Both the position numbers and the translations under genes were made by a program. Positions 25,801 to 37,187 of a stretch of DNA of 64,000 nt are shown here, piece after piece. The notes beneath the pieces were generated by a model. It worked only from the letters and a program-made list of their open reading frames with translations. It was not told where the DNA came from and ran no database searches. Source of the DNA: Cherax quadricarinatus (lineage: Eukaryota; Arthropoda; Malacostraca; Decapoda; Parastacidae). Location of the stretch: positions 3,780,614 to 3,844,613 of the forward strand of contig NC_091391.1 in NCBI RefSeq assembly GCF_038502225.1, in the 5' to 3' direction. Within the stretch, counting starts at the first letter, position 1, and each line of letters starts with the position of its first letter.

Positions 25801-26645
25801 GGTAGCTTGCTCAGGCCAGAGAGACTGGTAGCTTGATCAGTCCAGAGAGACTGGTAGCTTGCTCAGGCCAGAGAGACTGGTAGCTTGATCAGGCCAGAGA
25901 GACTGGTAGCTTGCTCAGGCCAGAGAGACTGGTAGCTTGATCAGTCCAGAGAGACTGGTAGATTGCTCAGGCCAGAGAGACTGGTAGCTTGATCAGCCCA
26001 GAGAGACTGGTAACTTGCTCAGGCCAGAGAGACTGGTAGCTTGCTTAGGCCAGAGAGACTGGTAGCTTGATCAGTCCAGAGAGACTGGTAGCTTGCTCAG
26101 GCCAGAGAGACTGGTAGCTTGCTCAGGCCAGAGAGACTGGTAGCTTGATCAGGCCAGAGAGACTGGTAACTTGCTCAGGCCAGAGAGACTGGTAGCTTGC
26201 TCAGGCCAGAGAGACTGGTAGCTTGATCAGTCCAGAGAGACTGGTAGCTTGCTCAGGCCAGAGAGACTGGTAGCTTGCTCAGTCCAGAGAGACTGGTAGC
26301 TTGCTCAGGCCAGAGAGACTGGTAGCTTGCTCAGGCCAGAGAGACTGGTAGCTTGCTCAGGCCAGAGAGACTGGTAGCTTGATCAGTCCAGAGAGACTGG
26401 TAGCTTGCTCAGGCCAGAGAGACTGGTAGCTTGCTCAGTCCAGAGAGACTGGTAGCTTGCTCAGGCCAGAGAGACTGGTAAATTGCTCAGGCCAGAGAGA
26501 CTGGTAGCTTGCTCAGGCCAGAGACTGGTAGCTTGCTCAGGCCAGAGAGACTGGTAGCTTGATCAGGCCAGAGAGACTGGTAGCTTGATCAGTCCAGAGA
26601 GACTGGTAGCTTGCTCAGTCCAGAAAGAATGGTAGCTTGCTGAGT
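22803..26645. repeat. 26-bp minisatellite, about 148 copies
   Basis: The unit contains GAGACTGGTAGCTTG followed by variants GATCAGTCCA, GATCAGGCCA or GCTCAGGCCA. Rare 24-bp units mark higher-order copies: a 24-bp unit at 23837 recurs at 24719, and GCTTGCTTAGG at 23261 recurs at 24143, both 882 bp apart. GCTTGCTTAGG at 25441 and 26039, and TAGATTGCTC at 25361 and 25959, recur 598 bp apart (23 units). No sustained open frame. Confidence 0.96.
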
Positions 26646-27030
26646 CCGAAGAGGGACTGATTACCTCAAATCTACGACTTGAAGGGTGATAGACTGATTA
26701 CATCGTCTTCACATCTCTACCGCTCCTGCCTACTTTCTGTACTCGACTGAAGAAACCTACTGTGTAGGCTACAGAAGGTGAACGACCTAGAACCACCACT
26801 CGTTCTCACAGAACTAAAATCCACAGAGCGAGTGACGAAAGGCGTACTAATGCGCTATCTATTAGACATGCCTCTCACACACATGCTGTTAGGTAAGACA
26901 CAGGCAACAGTTAGGTATCTTTATTTCGAAACGTTTCGCCTACACAGTAGGCTTCTTCAGTCGAGTACGGAAAAGTTGATAGAAGCAGAAGAGACTTGAA
27001 GACGATGTAATCAGTCCATCACCCTTAAAG
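26646..27030. mobile_element. two foldback arms in divergent order
   Basis: A plus-strand right arm (about 26650-26775: GACTGATTACATCGTC, GTACTCGACTGAAGAA, CCTACTGTGTAGG), then about 110 bp of unrelated sequence. A minus-strand left arm follows (about 26890-27028: GTTAGGTAAGACAC, CGAAACGTTTCGCC, GATGTAATCAGTCC). The order is the reverse of a complete element, so these are probably the end of one and the start of another. The interior 65-bp array follows the second arm. A 73-residue open frame between them is not recognised. Confidence 0.7.
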
Positions 27031-27420
27031 TTTTGAGGTGGTCAGTCCCTCAGTCTGGAGAAGAGCATTATTCCATAGTCTGAAACAATATGGAGTTTTG
27101 AGGTGGTCAGTCCCTCAGTCTGGAGAGGAGTATTGTTCCATAGTCTGGAACAATATGGAGTTTTGAGGTGGTCAGTCCCTCAGTCTGGAGAAGAGCATTG
27201 TTCCATAGTCTGGAACAATATGGAGTTTTGAGGTGGTCAGTCCCTCAGTCTGGAGAAGAGCATTGTTCCATAGTCTGGAACAATATGGAGTTTTGAGGTG
27301 GTCAGTCCCTCAGTCTGGAGAAGAGCATTGTTCCATAGTCTGGAACAATATGGAGTTTTGAGGTGGTCAGTCCCTCAGTCTGGAGAGGAGCATTGTTCCA
27401 TAGTCTGGAACAATATGCAT
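27031..27420. repeat. 65-bp tandem repeat, six copies
   Basis: Units start at 27031, 27096, 27161, 27226, 27291 and 27356 with TTTTGAGGTGGTCAG. Each contains the inverted repeat TTGTTCCA-TAGTC-TGGAACAA. The GTCAGTCCCTCAGTCT part matches the interior of foldback elements. Confidence 0.95.
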
Positions 27421-27528
27421 CAATAGACTCCAACCAGTATAAACTTATATTAAGTTCACCAAAGATATCGTTAGATTTTTTTTCGGCGAAGTCTAATTTT
27501 TTGGAAAAAAAAATTACATTAATAACCC

Positions 27529-27725
27529 GTACATAGGAGAAAGAAGGTCATGACGACGTTTCGGTCCGACTTCGTGTCTTTTAAATACAATGTTTCTTCC
27601 TAACGCCGGGTACACCAGCATGGTCTCCGGCTGTGTGACTTTGTAAATGGTCCAAAATGGACCGAAACGTCGTGGTAAGCTCCTCTCTCCTATGTACGGG
27701 TTATCTGTGTATTGTTCCAGCCATG
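27529..27725. mobile_element. inverted-repeat element with GGACCGAAACGTCGT arms
   Basis: Outer arms AACCCGTACATAGGAG and CTCCTATGTACGGGTT. Inner arms have ACGACGTTTCGGTCC and GGACCGAAACGTCGT. The layout matches the foldback family (inverted GAAACG-bearing arms) but the sequence family differs. The interior is unique. Confidence 0.68.
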
Positions 27726-27726
27726 G

Positions 27727-27898
27727 TCCCCTCAAGGAAGGTTCCTTGATGTTGGTGAGGGGCTCTTGATTTAGGGAATTGGATCTGTGCTCCAGTTCCC
27801 CGAATTAAGCCTGAATGCCTTCCACATCCCCCCCCCCAGGCGCTGTATAATCCTCCGGGTTTAGCGCTTCCCCCTTGATTATAATAATAATAATAATC
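27727..27898 (+). mobile_element. short retroposon sharing the I-clade LINE 3' tail
   Basis: Ends with CGCTGTATAATCC, GGGTTTAGCGCTTC and TTGATTATAATAATAATAA. The I-clade LINE 3' end (complement of 2863-2925) has the same order: CGCTGTATAGCCC, GGCTTAGCGCTTC, TTGATTATAATAATAATAA. Probably a SINE mobilised by that LINE. No clear tRNA-like head. Confidence 0.6.
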
Positions 27899-27929
27899 CA
27901 GTCATGGTATTGTACCTTGATTGTGATGA

Positions 27930-30318
27930 TGTCAACTTCCAGAACTCATCAGCCTTGTAGGTTCCCCAGAACTCATCAACCTTGTAGGTTCCCCAGAACT
28001 CATCAGCCTTGTAGGTTCCCCAGAACTCATCAACCTTGTAGGTTCCCCAGAACTCATCAACCTTGTAGGTTCCCCAGAACTCATCAGCCTTGTAGGTTCC
28101 CCAGAACTCATCAGCCTTGTAGGTTCCCCAGAACTCATCAGCCTTGTAGGTTCCCCAGAACTCATCAGCCTTGTAGGTTCCCCAGAACTCATCAGCCTTG
28201 TAGGTTCCCCAGAACTCATCAGCCTTGTAGGTTCCCCAGAACTCATCAGCCTTGTAGGTTCCCCAGAACTCATCAACCTTGTAGGTTCCCCAGAACTCAT
28301 CATCATCAGCCTTGTAGGTTCCCCAGAACTCATCAGCCTTGTAGGTTCCCCAGAACTCATCAGCCTTGTAGGTTCCCCAGAACTCATCAGCCTTGTAGGT
28401 TCCCCAGAACTCATCAGCCTTGTAGGTTCCCCAGAACTCATCAACCTTGTAGGTTCCCCAGAACTCATCAGCCTTGTAGGTTCCCCAGAACTCATCAGCC
28501 TTGTAGGTTCCCCAGAACTCATCATCATCAGCCTTGTAGGTTCCCCAGAACTCATCATCATCAGCCTTGTAGGTTCCCCAGAACTCATCAACCTTGTAGG
28601 TTCCCCAGAACTCATCATCATCAGCCTTGTAGGTTCCCCAGAACTCATCATCATCAGCCTTGTAGGTTCCCCAGAACTCATCATCATCAGCCTTGTAGGT
28701 TCCCCAGAACTCATCATCATCAGCCTTGTAGGTTCCCCAGAACTCATCAGCCTTGTAGGTTCCCCAGAACTCATCATCATCAGCCTTGTAGGTTCCCCAG
28801 AACTCATTATCATCAACCTTGTAGGTTCCCCAGAACTCATTATCATCAACCTTGTAGGTTCCCCAGAACTCATTATCATCAACCTTGTAGGTTCCCCAGA
28901 ACTCATTATCATCAACCTTGTAGGTTCCCCAGAACTCATTATCATCAACCTTGTAGGTTCCCCAGAACTCATCAGCCTTGTAGGTTCCCCAGAACTCATC
29001 AGCCTTGTAGGTTCCCCAGAACTCATCAGCCTTGTAGGTTCCCCAGAACTCATCATCATCAGCCTTGTAGGTTCCCCAGAACTCATCATCATCAACCTTG
29101 TAGGTTCCCCAGAACTCATCATCATCAGCCTTGTAGGTTCCCCAGAACTCATCAGCCTTGTAGGTTCCCCAGAACTCATCAACCTTGTAGGTTCCCTAGA
29201 ACTCATCAGCCTTGTAGGTTCCCCAGAACTCATCAGCCTTGTAGGTTCCCTAGAACTCATCATCAACCTTGTAGGTTCCCCAGAACTCATCAGCCTTGTA
29301 GGTTCCCCAGAACTCATCATCATCAACCTTGTAGGTTCCCCAGAACTCATCATCATCAGCCTTGTAGGTTCCCCAGAACTCATCATCATCAGCCTTGTAG
29401 GTTCCCCAGAACTCATCATCAACCTTGTAGGTTCCCCAGAACTCATCAGCCTTGTAGGTTACCCAGAACTCATCATCATCAGCCTTGTAGGTTCCCCAGA
29501 ACTCATCATCAACCTTGTAGGTTCCCCAGAACTCATCAGCCTTGTAGGTTCCCCAGAACTCATCAACCTTGTAGGTTCCCCAGAACTCATCAGCCTTGTA
29601 GGTTCCCCAGAACTCATCAGCCTTGTAGGTTCCCCAGAACTCATCATCATCAGCCTTGTAGGTTCCCCAGAACTCATCAGCCTTGTAGGTTCCCCAGAAC
29701 TCATCAGCCTTGTAGGTTCCCCAGAACTCATCAGCCTTGTAGGTTCCCCAGAACTCATCAGCCTTGTAGGTTCCCCAGAACTCATCAGCCTTGTAGGTTC
29801 CCCAGAACTCATCAGCCTTGTAGGTTCCCCAGAACTCATCAGCCTTGTAGGTTCCCCAGAACTCATCAACCTTGTAGGTTCCCCAGAACTCATCAACCTT
29901 GTAGGTTCCCCAGAACTCATCAGCCTTGTAGGTTCCCCAGAACTCATCAACCTTGTAGGTTCCCCAGAACTCATCAACCTTGTAGGTTCCCCAGAACTCA
30001 TCAACCTTGTAGGTTCCCCAGAACTCATCAGCCTTGTAGGTTCCCCAGAACTCATCAACCTTGTAGGTTCCCCAGAACTCATCAACCTTGTAGGTTCCCC
30101 AGAACTCATCAGCCTTGTAGGTTCCCCAGAACTCATCAGCCTTGTAGGTTCCCCAGAACTCATCAGCCTTGTAGGTTCCCCAGAACTCATCAACCTTGTA
30201 GGTTCCCCAGAACTCATCAGCCTTGTAGGTTCCCCAGAACTCATCAGCCTTGTAGGTTCCCCAGAACTCATCAACCTTGTAGGTTCCCCAGAACTCATCA
30301 GCCTTGTAGGTTCCCCAG
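27930..30318. repeat. 27-bp minisatellite with in-frame length variants
   Basis: About 83 units of CCCCAGAACTCATCAGCC plus TTGTAGGTT. Length variants add 3 or 6 bp (extra CAT), so units are 27, 30 or 33 bp. Frames stay open on both strands for this reason; the plus reading is a THQPCRFPR repeat. The commonest substitutions (CAG/CAA, CCC/CCT) are silent in that frame. No promoter, signal peptide or domain supports a gene. Confidence 0.95.
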
Positions 30319-30329
30319 CACTCATCACC

Positions 30330-30917
30330 ACCACTTGTCACCACCACCCATCTCCCTCACACACACCATCAACCCATCATTCTCCCTCTCTTTCCCCCTT
30401 TAGGAAAACCGCATTAGCTATTTTAGGAGGGTAAATTATCTAATTTTCCCCTCTTTATACAAGCACGTTAAAGACAGAGGAGAATAAACCGTGACCTTGA
30501 CGCTTATGCGTTGTACACAAAACCCGACGTGAGCAAACACATGGTCACAAACCACGTGTACACTGTGTGTTCTCTGTGTCTGTCGCATATACCCACATTT
30601 AAACAAGTTTAATTTAAAATTTATAAAGGCTTCAACATTTACAACGATCTTGAGGGCTGACAGGTGTTATGCAGGTGTTAAGTGAACACACGAAGTAAAT
30701 GATGGATATGTATCCAATGATAAGATAAAATATTCGATCTAATACCTACTTTCAATGGGACGTCGAAATTAGTATTAGTATTAGTATTAGTATTAGTATT
30801 AGTATTAATAGATGTGACTCGGTCGTTACATAATTCAAGAGTTACCTATCTTAGTCTATAACTCCAGCTCTCTAGCCTCGTCAACAGACGAGGAACTATC
30901 CTCAAGGGGACAATTCT
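30330..30917. other. unique sequence with (TAGTAT)n
   Basis: No coding signal. A short hexanucleotide run of TAGTAT type lies at 30770-30809. Confidence 0.5.
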
Positions 30918-32205
30918 TCATGGTTTTCCTGGAGGGTATTCCGGGGATCAACGCCCCCGCGGCCCGGTCCATGACCAGGCCTCCCGGTGGATCAGTGCCT
31001 GATCAACCAGGCTGTTACTGCTGGCCGTACGTAGTCCAACGTATGAACCACAGCCCGGCTGATTCGACACTGACTTTAGGTATCTGTCCAGCTCCCTCTT
31101 GAAGACAACCAGGGGTCTATTGGTAATTCCCCCTATGGCTGGTGAGGGACTGTTGAACAGTCTTGGGCCCCGGACGCTTACAGTGTTTTCTCTTAGTGTA
31201 CCAGTGACGCCCCTACTTTTCACTGGGGGTATGTTGCATCGCCTGTCAAGTCTTTTGCTTTCATAGTAAATGATTTTTGTATACATATTAGGGGCCAGTC
31301 CCTCCGGGATCTTCCAGGTGTAGATTATGATGTATCTCTCTCGCCTGAGCCCCAGTGAGTACAAGTCAAGTGCTTTCAGGCGCTCCCAGTAGTTAAGGTG
31401 TTTGATGGAAGGTGTTTGATGTGCAGTAAAGGTTCTCTGTACATTCTCTAGCTCTGCAATTTCACCTTCCTTGAATGGAGATGTTAATGTACAGCAGTAT
31501 TCCAGCCTAGAGAGAATAAGTAATTTAAAAAGGATCATCATTGGCTTAGCATCTCTTGTCTTGAATGTTCTCATTATCCATCCTATCAGTTTCCTAGCAG
31601 ATGTGACAGTGGCATTGTTGTGGTCCTTGAAGGTGAGATCCTCAGACATTACCACTCCCAGGTCCTTCACATTACTTTTCCACTCTATTGTGTGGTTACA
31701 GTTTGTAGTATACTCACTTCTAGTTATTATTTCCTCCAGTTTTCCATAACGGAGTAGTTGGAATTTGTCCTCATTGAACATCATATTGTTCTCTGTTGCC
31801 CATTGGAAAACTTTGTTTATATCTTCTTGGAGCTTTGCCGTGTCCTCAATGGATGACACTCTCATGCAGATCCTAGTATCGTCTGCAAAAGATGATACAG
31901 CACTGTGGTTTACATCTCTATGTCTGATATGAGAAAAAGGAACAGCATAGGTGCGAGTACTGTGCCTTGTGGGACAGAGATCTTCACTATGGCAGCATCT
32001 GATTTAACTCCGTTTACCACTACTCTCTGCGTTCGATTGGATAGAAAGTTGAAGATTCATCTGCCTACTTTGCCAGTTATCCATTTAGTACGCATTTCGT
32101 GTGCTTTTACACCATAATCGCACTTGTCAAAAGCTTTTGCAAAATCTGTGTGCACTACATCCGCATTCTGTTTTCCAGTGCATCTGAGACCATATAGTGT
32201 GATAA
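30918..32205 (-). pseudogene. LINE A' copy 1 (RT fragment), 3' segment
   Basis: A sister family of LINE A with clear sequence divergence. On the minus strand, 31865-30948 is open and covers the region after motif C (EDTAKLQEDINKVFQWATE, YWERLKALDLYSL, NQPGCGSYVGLRTASSNSLV). Upstream, loss of about 4 bp near 31915 shifts the frame, and motif A (VVHTDFAKAFDKCDYG) is read in another frame. The element continues beyond a foldback insertion at 33405-33590. The terminal tail is only CTCCAGGAAAACC type. Confidence 0.85.
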
Positions 32206-32429
32206 TTGATTTAAAACCGACAAGTAGAAGATTAAGACACTTATGCAACATATGGAAATCTTTATTGAAGAAACGTTTCGCCACACAGTGGCTTTATCAG
32301 TCCAATACAAATCAGAAAGGTGTAAGGAGAGGAGGAGTTTGAGGTAATCAGTCCCTCAGCCTGGAGTCGATGTGTTCAGTCCATCAATCCCTTATCATAG
32401 GGACGTAGAAGTGGCTTATATACTGTAGT

Positions 32430-33285
32430 CAGGTGAGGTGAAGCAGGAGGAGGCGGGGGTCATAGTGGTACCATCCACTAGTCGAAGTAGTGAGGTGAGG
32501 TGAAGCAGGAGGAGGCAGGGTCATAGTGGTATCATCCACTAGTCGAAGTAGTCAGGTGAGGTGAAGCAGGAGGAGGCGGGGTCATAGTGGTACCATCCAC
32601 TAGTTGAAGTAGTCAGGTGAGGTGAAGCAGGAGGAGGCGGGGTCATAGTGGTACCATCCACTAGTTGAAGTAGTCAGGTGAGGTGAAGCAGGAGGAGGCG
32701 GGGTCATAGTGGTACCATCCACTAGTCGAAGTAGTCAGGTGAGGTGAAGCAGGAGGAGGTGGGGTCATAGTGGTACCATCCACTTGTCGAAGTAGTCAGG
32801 TGAGGTGAAGCAGGAGGAGGTGGGGTCATAGTGGTATCATCCACTAGTCGAAGTAGTCAGGTGAGGTGAAGCAGGAGAAGTCGGGGTCATAGTGGTACAA
32901 TCCACTAGTCGAAGTAGTCAGTTGAGGTGAAGCAGGAGGAGGCGGGGTCATAGTGGTACCATCCACTAGTCAAAGTAGTCAGGTGAGGTGAAGCAGGAGG
33001 TGGGGTCATAGTGGTATCATCCACTAGTCGAAGTAGTCAGGTGAGGTGAAGCAGGAGGAGGCGGGGTCATAGTGGTACCATCCACTAGTCGAAGTAGTCA
33101 GGTGAGGTGAAGCAGGAGGAGGCGGGGTCATAGTGGTACCATCCACTAGTCGAAGTAGTCAGGTGAGGTGAAGCAGGAGGAGGCGGGGTCATAGTGGTAC
33201 CATCCACTAGTCGAAGTACTCAGGTGAGGTGAAGCAGGAGGAGGCGGGGTCATAGTGGTACCATCCACTAGTCGAAGTAGGTCTT
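32430..33285. repeat. 61-bp minisatellite, copy 1
   Basis: The unit includes GTCAGGTGAGGTGAAGCAGG, GGCGGGGTCATAGTGG and CCATCCACTAGTCGAAG. Period 61 measured from 32551, 32612 and 32673. The same unit occurs in reverse complement at 47865-48530. Confidence 0.95.
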
Positions 33286-33335
33286 CGTCCAAGGGTTGGA
33301 CAAGTGTTGAAGAATTCTTACACCTTTCCGATTTG

Positions 33336-33380
33336 TATTGGACTGATGAAGCCACTGTGTGGCGAAACGTTTCTTCAATA
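33336..33380 (+). ncRNA. hammerhead-like ribozyme motif (right arm)
   Basis: Stem I TATTGGA/TTCAATA closes around CTGATGA, one extra A, stem II GCCAC-TGT-GTGGC, GAA, a minimal ACGTTT stem III region and C as the candidate cleavage nucleotide. It is base-for-base identical to 48656-48700. The extra A after CTGATGA departs from the textbook core, so activity is not certain. Hammerheads are known from Penelope-like elements. Confidence 0.6.
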
Positions 33381-33404
33381 AAGATTCTCAAATGTTGCAT
33401 GTCT

Positions 33405-33590
33405 CAATCATTATATCATAGTGGTCCAGTAGTTGCGAGAGGCAGGAGCGACCTGCTGTGAAACCATGTTGTCTGTGAAATCCATCTTGTCTGAGACAGG
33501 GTCCTATACTAGATGTCGTTTTTGCCTTGTTTTTAGCATGTGAAAAGAAATATTTCGAATATCTTTCAATTTCACTAATCGCTTTTAGTG
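33405..33590 (-). pseudogene. LINE A' copy 1, 5' segment
   Basis: On the minus strand, HGFTAGRSCLSQLLDHYD (RT finger region), preceded by FFSHAKNKAKT and SSIGPCLRQDG linker sequence with gaps relative to LINE A. It continues the element interrupted at 32205. Confidence 0.7.
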
Positions 33591-33733
33591 GTACAGCTCT
33601 TCAAGGTATAGCTCTTCAGGGTACAGCTCTTCAGGGTACAGCTCTTCAAGGTACAGCTCTTCAGGGTACAGCTCTTCAGGGTACAGCTCTTTAAGGTACA
33701 GTTCTTCAGGGTACAGCTCTTCAAGGTACAGCT
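33590..33733. repeat. 15-bp tandem repeat
   Basis: About nine copies of GTACAGCTCTTCAGG with A/G and T/C variants, between LINE A' and LINE C. Confidence 0.93.
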
Positions 33734-34331
33734 CATAAGAACATAAGAACGAAGGAACACTGCAGAAGGCCTACTGGCCCATGCGAGGCAGGTCCAAGTC
33801 TCCTACCGGCTTAAGCCAATGCACCCAACCTAGTCAGGTCAGGTCACATTGACTTAAGGGAGGAACACGGCAACCGACCTGGTAGCACAAGCTATCAGGT
33901 CTAACTCACACCCACCCACATCTACTCATGTATTTATCCAACCTATTTTTAAAGCTACACAACGTTCTGGCCTCTATAACTGTACTCGGGAGTTTGTTCC
34001 ACTCATCCACAACTCTATTACCAAACCAGTACTTTCCTATATCCTTCCTGAATCTGAATTTTTCCAACTTAAAACCATTGCTGCGAGTCCTGTCTAGGCT
34101 AGATATTTTCAGCACACTATTTACATCCCCTTTATTTATTCCTGTCTTCCATTTATACACCTCAATCATATCCCCCCTAATTCTACGTCTTTGTAGAGAG
34201 TGCAGTTTCAGGGCCCTTAGTCTATCCTCATAGGGAAGGTTTCTGATACATGGGATCAACTTTGTCATCCTCCTTTGTACATTTTCCAGAGCATTTATAT
34301 CCATTCTGTAATACGGTGACCAAAACTGTGT
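33734..34331 (-). pseudogene. LINE C copy 1 (C-terminus and 3' UTR)
   Basis: The minus-strand frame 34304-33906 encodes the RT C-terminus (DINALENVQRRMTKLIPCIR, LPYEDRLRALKLHSLQRRR, FGNRVVDEWNKLPSTVIEA), followed by a 3' UTR and a terminal CTTATGTTCTTAT-type tail (complement at 33734-33750). About 95% similar by eye to the copy at 55251. 5' truncated where a foldback terminus begins. Confidence 0.88.
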
Positions 34332-35005
34332 CGGTATTTATTACCAAGGTTTATACCAAGAATGGTATAATATACCGACAAGATGAAATTAAGACATGTG
34401 CAACATTGTCTAAACCTTTCATAAATTAAAGTATTTTCTGACAAAAGCAGTGGATACCTGTTGAATTTAACACTTGAGATTAAGACACATGTGCAACATC
34501 TGGGTATCTTTATTGTAGACGTTTCGCCATCACACGGTGAGGGCCTGGGTTCGGTTCCCAGCCAGAGTAGAAACATTGGACGTGTTTCTTTCCACCTGTT
34601 GTCTATGTTCCCCATCAGTAAAATGGGTACCTGGGTGTTAGTCGACTGGTGTGGGTCGCATCCTGGGACACTGACCTAAGGAGGCCTGGTCACAGACCGG
34701 GCCGCGGGGGCGTTGACCCCCGGAACTCTCTCCAGGTAAACTCCAGGTAATCAGTCCCTCAGTCTTGGAGTTGGTGTGAAGAAGACCGTAGTCGTGGTGC
34801 TCTTTGCACCAACTCCAAGGCTGAGGGACTGATTACCTCATCTTCTGTACATAGTTCTACTGTCTTCAAGTTATGTCCTGGAATTTGTATTGATAAAGCC
34901 ACTGGAGGGCGAAACGTCTACAATAGGTAGGTATCCACTGCTTTTGTCAGAAAATACTTTAATTTACGAAAGGTTTAGACAATGTTTAGATCCGTTTTCA
35001 ATCAT
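34332..35005. mobile_element. foldback element with SINE inserted
   Basis: Inverted flanks: GTCTAAACCTTTC and ACTTTAATTTACGAAAGG-type sequence occur at 34408-34458 and again inverted at 34925-34982. The left arm has CATCTGGGTATCTTTATTG and GACGTTTCGCCATC, broken by the SINE at 34533. The right arm from 34750 has GGTAATCAGTCCCTCAG, a GCCACTGGAGGGC hairpin and GAAACGTCTAC. The core reads TTGATAA, a degenerate ribozyme variant. Confidence 0.7.
34533..34749 (+). mobile_element. SINE with LINE A-type tail (tail type a)
   Basis: Truncated head (GGTTCGGTTCCC B box), core (CCACCTGTTGTC, GGTACCTGGGTGTTAGTCG, GCATCCTGGGACACTGACC), then directly GAGGCCTGGTCACAGACCGG and the terminal CCAGGTAAACTCCAGGTAA. 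The last 70 bp match the 3' end of LINE A, as expected for a SINE that uses LINE A's machinery. Confidence 0.8.
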
Positions 35006-35145
35006 CTTCAGGTGTCCCGTTACTCGATCGCTAGCATGCTCTGTTGACACTGGGGTCCGGGGATCGATCCCCCGGTACGGCTGGAAACATTAGGACGTGT
35101 TTCCATAAGACACCTGCTGTCTATGTTCTCCATCAGTAAAATAGT

Positions 35146-37187
35146 GGACCGGTGTGGGTCGCATCCTGGGTTTTAGTGGATTGGTGTGGGTCGCATCCTG
35201 GGTGTTAGTGGACTGGTGTGGGTCACATCCTGGGTGTTAGTGGAGTGGCGTGGGTCGCATCCTGGGTGTTAGTGGACTGGCGTGGGTCACATCCTGGGTG
35301 TTAGTGGATTGGTGTGGGTCACATCCTGGGTGTTAGTGGACTGGTGTGGGTCACATCCTGGGTGTTAGTGGACTGGTGTGGGTCACATCCTGGGTGTTAG
35401 TGGACTGGTGTGGGTGGCATCCTGGGTGTTAGTGGAGTGGTGTTGGTCGCATCCTGGGTGTTAGTGGACTGGTGTGGGTCACATCCTGGGTGTTAGTGGA
35501 CTGGTGTGGGTCACATCCTGGGTGTTAGTGTACTGGTGTGGGTTACATCCTGGGTGTTAGTGGACTGGTGTGGGTCGCACCCTGGGTGTTAGTGGACTGG
35601 TGTGGGTCATATCCTGGGTGTTAGTGGACTGGTGTGGGTCACATCCTAGTTGTTAGTGGACTGGTGTGGGTCACATCCTAGTTCTTAGTGGACTGGTGTG
35701 GGTCACATCCTAGTTGTTAGTGGACTGGTGTGGGTCACATCCTGGGTGTTAGTGGACTGGTGTGGGTCACATCCTGGGTGTTAGTGGACTGGTGTGGGTG
35801 GCATCCTGGGTGTTAGTGGACTGGTGTGGGTTACATCCTGGGTGTTAGTGGACTGGTGTGGGTCACATCCTGGGTGTTAGTGGACTGGTGTGGGTCACAT
35901 CCTGGGTGTTAGTGGACTGGCGTGGGTCACATCCTGGGTGTTAGTGGACTGGTGTGGGTCACATCCTGGGTGTTAGTGGACTGGTGTGGGTCGCATCCTG
36001 GATGTTAGTGGACTGGCGTGGGTCACATCCTGGGTGTTAGTGGACTGGTGTGGGTCACATCCTGGGTGTTAGTGGACTGGTGTGGGTCACATCCTGGGTG
36101 TTAGTGGACTGGTGTGGGTCACATCCTGGGTGTTAGTGGACTGGTGTGGGTCACATCCTGGGTGTTAGTGGACTGGTGTGGGTCATATCCTGGGTGTTAG
36201 TGGTCTGGCGTAGGTCACATCCTGGGTGTTAGTGGACTGGTGTGGGTCGCATCCTGGGTGTTAGTGGACTGGTGTGGGTCGCATCCTGGGTGTTAGTGGA
36301 CTGGCGTGGGTCACATCTTGGGTGATATTGGACTGGTGTGGGTCACATCCTGGGTGTTAGTGGACTGGCGTGGGTCACATCCTGGGTGTTAGTGGACTGG
36401 TGTGGGACACTTCCTGGGTGTTAATGGACTGGTGTGGGTCACATCCTGGGTGTTAGTGGACTGGTGTGGGTCACATCCTGGGTGTTAGTGGACTGGTGTG
36501 GGTGGCATCCTGGGTGTTAGTGGACTGGTGTTGGTCGCATCCTGGGTGTTAGTGGACTGGTGTGGGTCACATCCTGGGTGTTAGTGGACTGGTGTGGGTC
36601 ACATCCTGGGTGTTAGTGTACTGGTGTGGGTTACATCCTGGGTGTTAGTGGACTGGTGTGGGTCGCACCCTGGGTGTTAGTGGACTGGTGTGGGTCACAT
36701 CCTGGGTGTTAGTGGACTGGTGTGGGTCACATCCTGGGTGTTAGTGTACTGGTGTGGGTTACATCCTGGGTGTTAGTGGACTGGTGTGGGTCGCACCCTG
36801 GGTGTTAGTGGACTGGTGTGGGTCACATCCTGGGTGTTAGTGGATTGGTGTGAGTCACATCCTGGGTGTTAGTGGACTGGTGTGTGTCACATCCTGGGTG
36901 TTAGTGGACTGGTGTGGGTCACATCCTGGGTGTTAGTGGATTGGTGTGAGTCACATCCTGGGTGTTAGTGGACTGGTGTGTGTCACATCCTGGGTGTTAG
37001 TGGACTGGTGTGTGTCACATCCTGGGTGTTAGTGGACTGGTGTGGGTCACATCCTGGGTGTTAGTGGACTGGTGTGGGTCACATCCTGGGTGTTAGTGGA
37101 CTGGTGTGGGTCACATCCTGGGTGTTAGTGGACTGGTGTGGGTCACATCCTGGGTGTTAGTGGACTGGTGTGGGTCACATCCTGGGA
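35146..37187 (+). repeat. 32-bp minisatellite in the SINE core
   Basis: The unit reads GGACTGGTGTGGGTCACATC then CTGGGTGTTAGT, with GTCGC, GTGGC and GTTAC variants. About 64 copies. A block near 35440-35600 is repeated at about 36525-36690, including the rarer TTAGTGTACTGG and TCGCACCC variants, so larger duplications occurred. Confidence 0.95.

Larger units (their letters stand above)
32206..33404. mobile_element. foldback element carrying a 61-bp array, inside LINE A'
   Basis: The left arm (32206-32370) begins TTAAAACCGACAAGTAG and holds a minus-strand ribozyme-like motif (32263-32307) whose core reads CTGATAA. The right arm (33290-33404) holds an intact plus-strand motif at 33336-33380. 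Between them lie about 14 units of a 61-bp repeat (32430-33285). The host LINE A' resumes at about 33405 with GTGGTCCAGTAGTTG, so the whole unit is an insertion. The host junctions overlap imperfectly, so the TSD is uncertain. Confidence 0.85.

Noticed and set aside
22803..26645. CRISPR-like regular array
   Set aside because: Units are contiguous with no unique spacers, and the window is eukaryotic. The same holds for the 21-, 27-, 32-, 40- and 61-bp arrays.
27875..30403. 842-residue open frame with a His/Pro/Arg-rich repeat
   Set aside because: It is the 27-bp array read in frame; the start lies in an (ATA)n run, frames on the other strand are equally open, and no gene signals flank it.
30948..31102. 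Short plus-strand frames over LINE A and A' ends (also at 727, 7976, 10513)
   Set aside because: Antisense shadows of the conserved RT C-terminus.
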